This document shows, piece by piece, positions 34,375 through 36,771 of a stretch of DNA of 36,771 nucleotides; position 1 is the stretch's first letter, and every line of letters starts with the position of its first letter. A program made the translations under genes and the position numbers. Origin of the DNA: Neptuniibacter sp. UBA6509 (lineage in GTDB: Bacteria; Pseudomonadota; Gammaproteobacteria; Pseudomonadales; Balneatricaceae); the NCBI GenBank assembly GCA_002435145.1, contig DJLT01000056.1, forward strand, positions 1-36,771. Reading direction: 5' to 3'. A model generated the notes under the pieces. That model made no database searches, was not told the origin of the DNA, and saw only the letters and a list, made by a program, of their open reading frames with translations.

Positions 34375-36005
34375 TGATGGAACGTGAAATCATGGAGTTT
34401 GACGTACTGATCATTGGCGCGGGGCCTGCGGGCCTTGCCAGTGCGTGTCGTCTAAAACAACTCGACCCAGATTTGAATATCTGCGTTGTAGAAAAAGGCT
34501 CAGAGGTTGGTGCTCATATACTCTCAGGAGCCGTTATCGATCCTAAAGCGTTGGCAGAGCTGTTTCCTGATTGGCAGGAGATGGGAGCACCGCTTAATAC
34601 TCCAGCTAAGCAAGATGAGATTGTTTTACTTAAAGATAAAACCTCATCTATAAAAATTCCAAACTGGGCTGCACCTAAAAGCATGCATAACCAGGGCAAT
34701 TACATTGCAAGTTTGGGTAATTTTGCACGCTGGCTTGCAGAGCAAGCAGAGCAGTTAGGTGTTGAAGTCTTCCCAAGCTTTACAGCTTCAGAAGTGTTGT
34801 ATGACGAAACAGGACGGGTTAAAGGCATCCTAACCGGTGATATGGGTATTGATGCTAACAACATGCCTAAAGACACCTATATGCAAGGGATGGAGCTGCA
34901 CGCACGCTTCACTATTTTCGCTGAAGGCTGTCGTGGTCACCTAGGTAAGGAGCTAATCAATCAGTTCAACCTTGACCAAAACAAAGACCCTCAACATTAT
35001 GCTATCGGCCTCAAAGAGCTGTGGGATATTGATCCTGCCAAACACCAAGAAGGCTTAGTCATTCATGGGTCAGGCTGGCCATTAGAGGGTGATACGAGCG
35101 GTGGTTTCTTCCTGTATCACACAGAAAATAATCAAGTCGCTGTTGGCCTGATCATCGATCTTAACTACAGCAACCCTTGGATCAGCCCATTTGATGAGTT
35201 CCAACAACTCAAGCATCACCCTACCCTTGCCCAATATTTAGAGGGCGGTAAGCGCGTATCTTATGGTGCAAGAGCTATTGCTAAAGGTGGCTTTAATTCA
35301 CTACCCAAAATGAACTTCCCGGGTGGACTTCTAATCGGCTGTGATGCTGGCACGCTAAATTTCTCGCGGATTAAAGGCACACACACCGCCATGAAATCCG
35401 GCATGATCGCTGCAGAAGCGATCCATCATGCCTTGACGAATTCAAATGACGATGCCGTAACGTTTGAGCAACGCTTTAAAGAAAGCTGGCTTTACACTGA
35501 ACTTTTCAGCTCACGCAACTTTGGCCCAGCTCTGCATAAATTTGGCCGTTGGATCGGAGGGGCTTTTAACACGCTGGATCAAAACCTGTTTAATGGGAAG
35601 ATTCCGCTGACCCTGCATGATCGTCAAGAGGACCATGCAAAATTGCAGCAGGTGACTGAAAGTAAAACTATTTTTTACCCGAAACCTGACGGTAAACTCT
35701 CTTTTGACAAGCTGTCTTCCGTATTTCTATCCAACACCAACCACGAAGAAGACCAACCTTGTCACCTGCAATTGAGCAAAGAAGATATCCCACTGACCGT
35801 TAATATTCCACTCTATGAAGAGCCTGCTCAACGTTACTGCCCAGCAGGCGTTTATGAAGTGATTGAAGATGAAGAAGGCAAACGCTTACAGATAAACGGA
35901 CAGAACTGTCTGCACTGTAAAACCTGCGACATTAAAGATCCCTGCCAAAATATTCAGTGGGTTCCACCTGAAGGTGGCGGCGGCCCTAACTACCCTAACA
36001 TGTAA
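34374..36005 (+). CDS. Electron transfer flavoprotein-ubiquinone oxidoreductase
   Basis: A 543-residue inner-membrane-associated enzyme that passes electrons from reduced ETF to ubiquinone. It has an FAD motif GAGPAG (15-20), EKGSEVGAHILSGAVIDP, NYIASLGNFARWL, AEGCRGHLGK, and GTLNFSRIKGTHTAMKSG. The 4Fe-4S cysteines at the end are Cys489, Cys512, Cys515 and Cys518, with the same spacing style as the mitochondrial protein; Cys524 is extra. It overlaps the dehydrogenase stop by one base, so the two are coupled. In-frame ATGs at 34377 and 34392 are alternatives, but GGGAG six bases upstream supports 34374. Confidence 0.95.
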   Translation: MMEREIMEFDVLIIGAGPAGLASACRLKQLDPDLNICVVEKGSEVGAHILSGAVIDPKALAELFPDWQEMGAPLNTPAKQDEIVLLKDKTSSIKIPNWAAPKSMHNQGNYIASLGNFARWLAEQAEQLGVEVFPSFTASEVLYDETGRVKGILTGDMGIDANNMPKDTYMQGMELHARFTIFAEGCRGHLGKELINQFNLDQNKDPQHYAIGLKELWDIDPAKHQEGLVIHGSGWPLEGDTSGGFFLYHTENNQVAVGLIIDLNYSNPWISPFDEFQQLKHHPTLAQYLEGGKRVSYGARAIAKGGFNSLPKMNFPGGLLIGCDAGTLNFSRIKGTHTAMKSGMIAAEAIHHALTNSNDDAVTFEQRFKESWLYTELFSSRNFGPALHKFGRWIGGAFNTLDQNLFNGKIPLTLHDRQEDHAKLQQVTESKTIFYPKPDGKLSFDKLSSVFLSNTNHEEDQPCHLQLSKEDIPLTVNIPLYEEPAQRYCPAGVYEVIEDEEGKRLQINGQNCLHCKTCDIKDPCQNIQWVPPEGGGGPNYPNM

Positions 36006-36108
36006 AACTTTTTGTTCACCTCGGCCGGTAGCCTTGCCGTTAAAGCAAAGAGAGATTCACCTAAAACTTCACTTGTGCTGAGTGAGGTTTCTAAGGCTCG
36101 GTGCCCTT

Positions 36109-36131
36109 GCCCTCCACTGGAGGGCTTTTTT
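36109..36131 (+). terminator. Terminator of the ETF-QO operon
   Basis: GCCCTCC (36109-36115) pairs perfectly with GGAGGGC (36119-36125) around ACT, followed by six T residues. It lies about 100 bases after the stop and ends just before the opposing glycosylase gene. Confidence 0.92.
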
Positions 36132-36136
36132 CGTTA

Positions 36137-36748
36137 TTAGATAGGTGCGCCATGATAGTAATGCCATAAAAACAAGGCCCCAACACTCCGCCAAGGCGAC
36201 CAATGCTCTACCATGTCACGCGCTTGTTTAGGCGTAGGTTTATCTTCAACTCCCTTTAATCGCCCTAATGCAACCAGTATAGCTAAGTCATCTGCGGGGA
36301 AAATATCTTGTCGTTTTAAGGAGAACATTAAGTAAATTTCTGCACTCCAGCGACCAAAGCCCCTCAAACGGGTAATACTCTCGATAGCCTCTTTATCGTT
36401 CAAGCTATCAAGTTCCTCAATGTCGAAGCTCCCAGACTCAATCGCTTCAGCCAAGCCTTTAGCGTATTCGATCTTACGCCAGGATAAACCTGCATCACGT
36501 AAAGCTTGGTCATCAAGAGATAAAAGTTCCTTCGCAGTGACATCAACCATTAACTCTTTCACGCGATCAAATATGGCTTGGGCTGCTTTGGTTGATATTT
36601 GTTGGCTAACAATCGCTGATAGAAATGTTTCAAACCCCTTAGGCCGATGTCTCTCCGGTGGGGCCCCTAATTGTTTATATGCCCGCGCTATATCCGGATC
36701 GATAAGCGCTAGCGCTTGCATGCCATGATCAATTTCTAATGAATTCAT
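36137..36748 (-). CDS. DNA-3-methyladenine glycosylase II-like (HhH-GPD) protein
   Basis: A 203-residue base-excision repair enzyme that should remove alkylated bases. It has FLSAIVSQQISTKAA (the first helical segment of the fold), the helix-hairpin-helix LRGFGRWSAEIYLMF (about 128-142) and the catalytic-aspartate region FPADDLAI, where the second Asp (about 154) is the likely base. It is shorter than E. coli AlkA (282 residues), lacking the N-terminal domain, and is like the yeast MAG type. ATG 36748 is preferred. GTG 36760 would add four residues. The gene runs to near the end of the window and is intact. Confidence 0.88.
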   Translation of the reverse strand: MNSLEIDHGMQALALIDPDIARAYKQLGAPPERHRPKGFETFLSAIVSQQISTKAAQAIFDRVKELMVDVTAKELLSLDDQALRDAGLSWRKIEYAKGLAEAIESGSFDIEELDSLNDKEAIESITRLRGFGRWSAEIYLMFSLKRQDIFPADDLAILVALGRLKGVEDKPTPKQARDMVEHWSPWRSVGALFLWHYYHGAPI

Positions 36749-36771
36749 AGAGCTATTCACGTCAATATTCT

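Overview
The window looks like chromosomal DNA of a marine gammaproteobacterium. The proteins resemble those of Oceanospirillaceae-type heterotrophs (Neptuniibacter, Amphritea, Marinobacterium relatives), base composition is moderate in GC, and most genes have gammaproteobacterial orthologues (HpaR, HpaD, RsuA, YeeN, PdxB). The genus is an inference from protein resemblance. I see no phage, transposase, CRISPR array, rRNA or tRNA, and no recognisable defence island.

Layout. 1-3.6 kb: a small aromatic-catabolism remnant or module (HpaR regulator, HpaD ring-cleavage dioxygenase), then a GlcG/HbpS-like protein and a Bcr/CflA-type exporter. 3.7-8.4 kb: a DUF2846 lipoprotein, a small DUF3565 protein, rRNA pseudouridine synthase RsuA, a RecQ-family helicase with unusual domain order, and a YebC/YeeN protein. 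8.4-12.8 kb, all on the minus strand: a lipoprotein with an internal duplication, a small membrane protein, an ATP-NAD-kinase-family protein overlapping a PilZ (c-di-GMP) protein, and PdxB. 12.9-18.6 kb, plus strand: a small WGR-like protein, a chemoreceptor with its sensor domain at the C terminus, a lone trpB, a nitrilase and an HDOD protein. A GreA/GreB-like factor (minus) meets the HDOD gene tail to tail. 19.07-19.6 kb has no gene but holds a near-consensus Fur box, three perfect 16-bp tandem repeats and a terminator-like hairpin. An AhpD-like protein follows.

20.2-36.1 kb reads as one functional block. A hybrid sensor kinase with two Cache-like sensor modules and an OmpR-type regulator (minus) are divergent from a five-gene branched-chain-type ABC importer (two ATPases, binding protein, two permeases). 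The importer is followed by an acyl-CoA synthetase, EtfB, EtfA, an acyl-CoA dehydrogenase of the DmdC/PF12806 type and ETF-ubiquinone oxidoreductase. Together these could sense a small carboxylate, import it, activate it to a CoA thioester, dehydrogenate it and pass the electrons through ETF to ubiquinone. The substrate cannot be read from the sequence. A DNA glycosylase on the minus strand closes the window.

The observations most worth a second look are: the Fur-box/tandem-repeat gene-free region; a 22-bp tandem repeat that starts inside the 3' end of etfA; the Walker A Lys-to-Arg change in the second ABC ATPase; the lone trpB beside a nitrilase; the RecQ with its zinc cysteines near the C terminus; and the self-contained import-to-quinone acyl oxidation locus. 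I did not find a clearly new multi-gene system.
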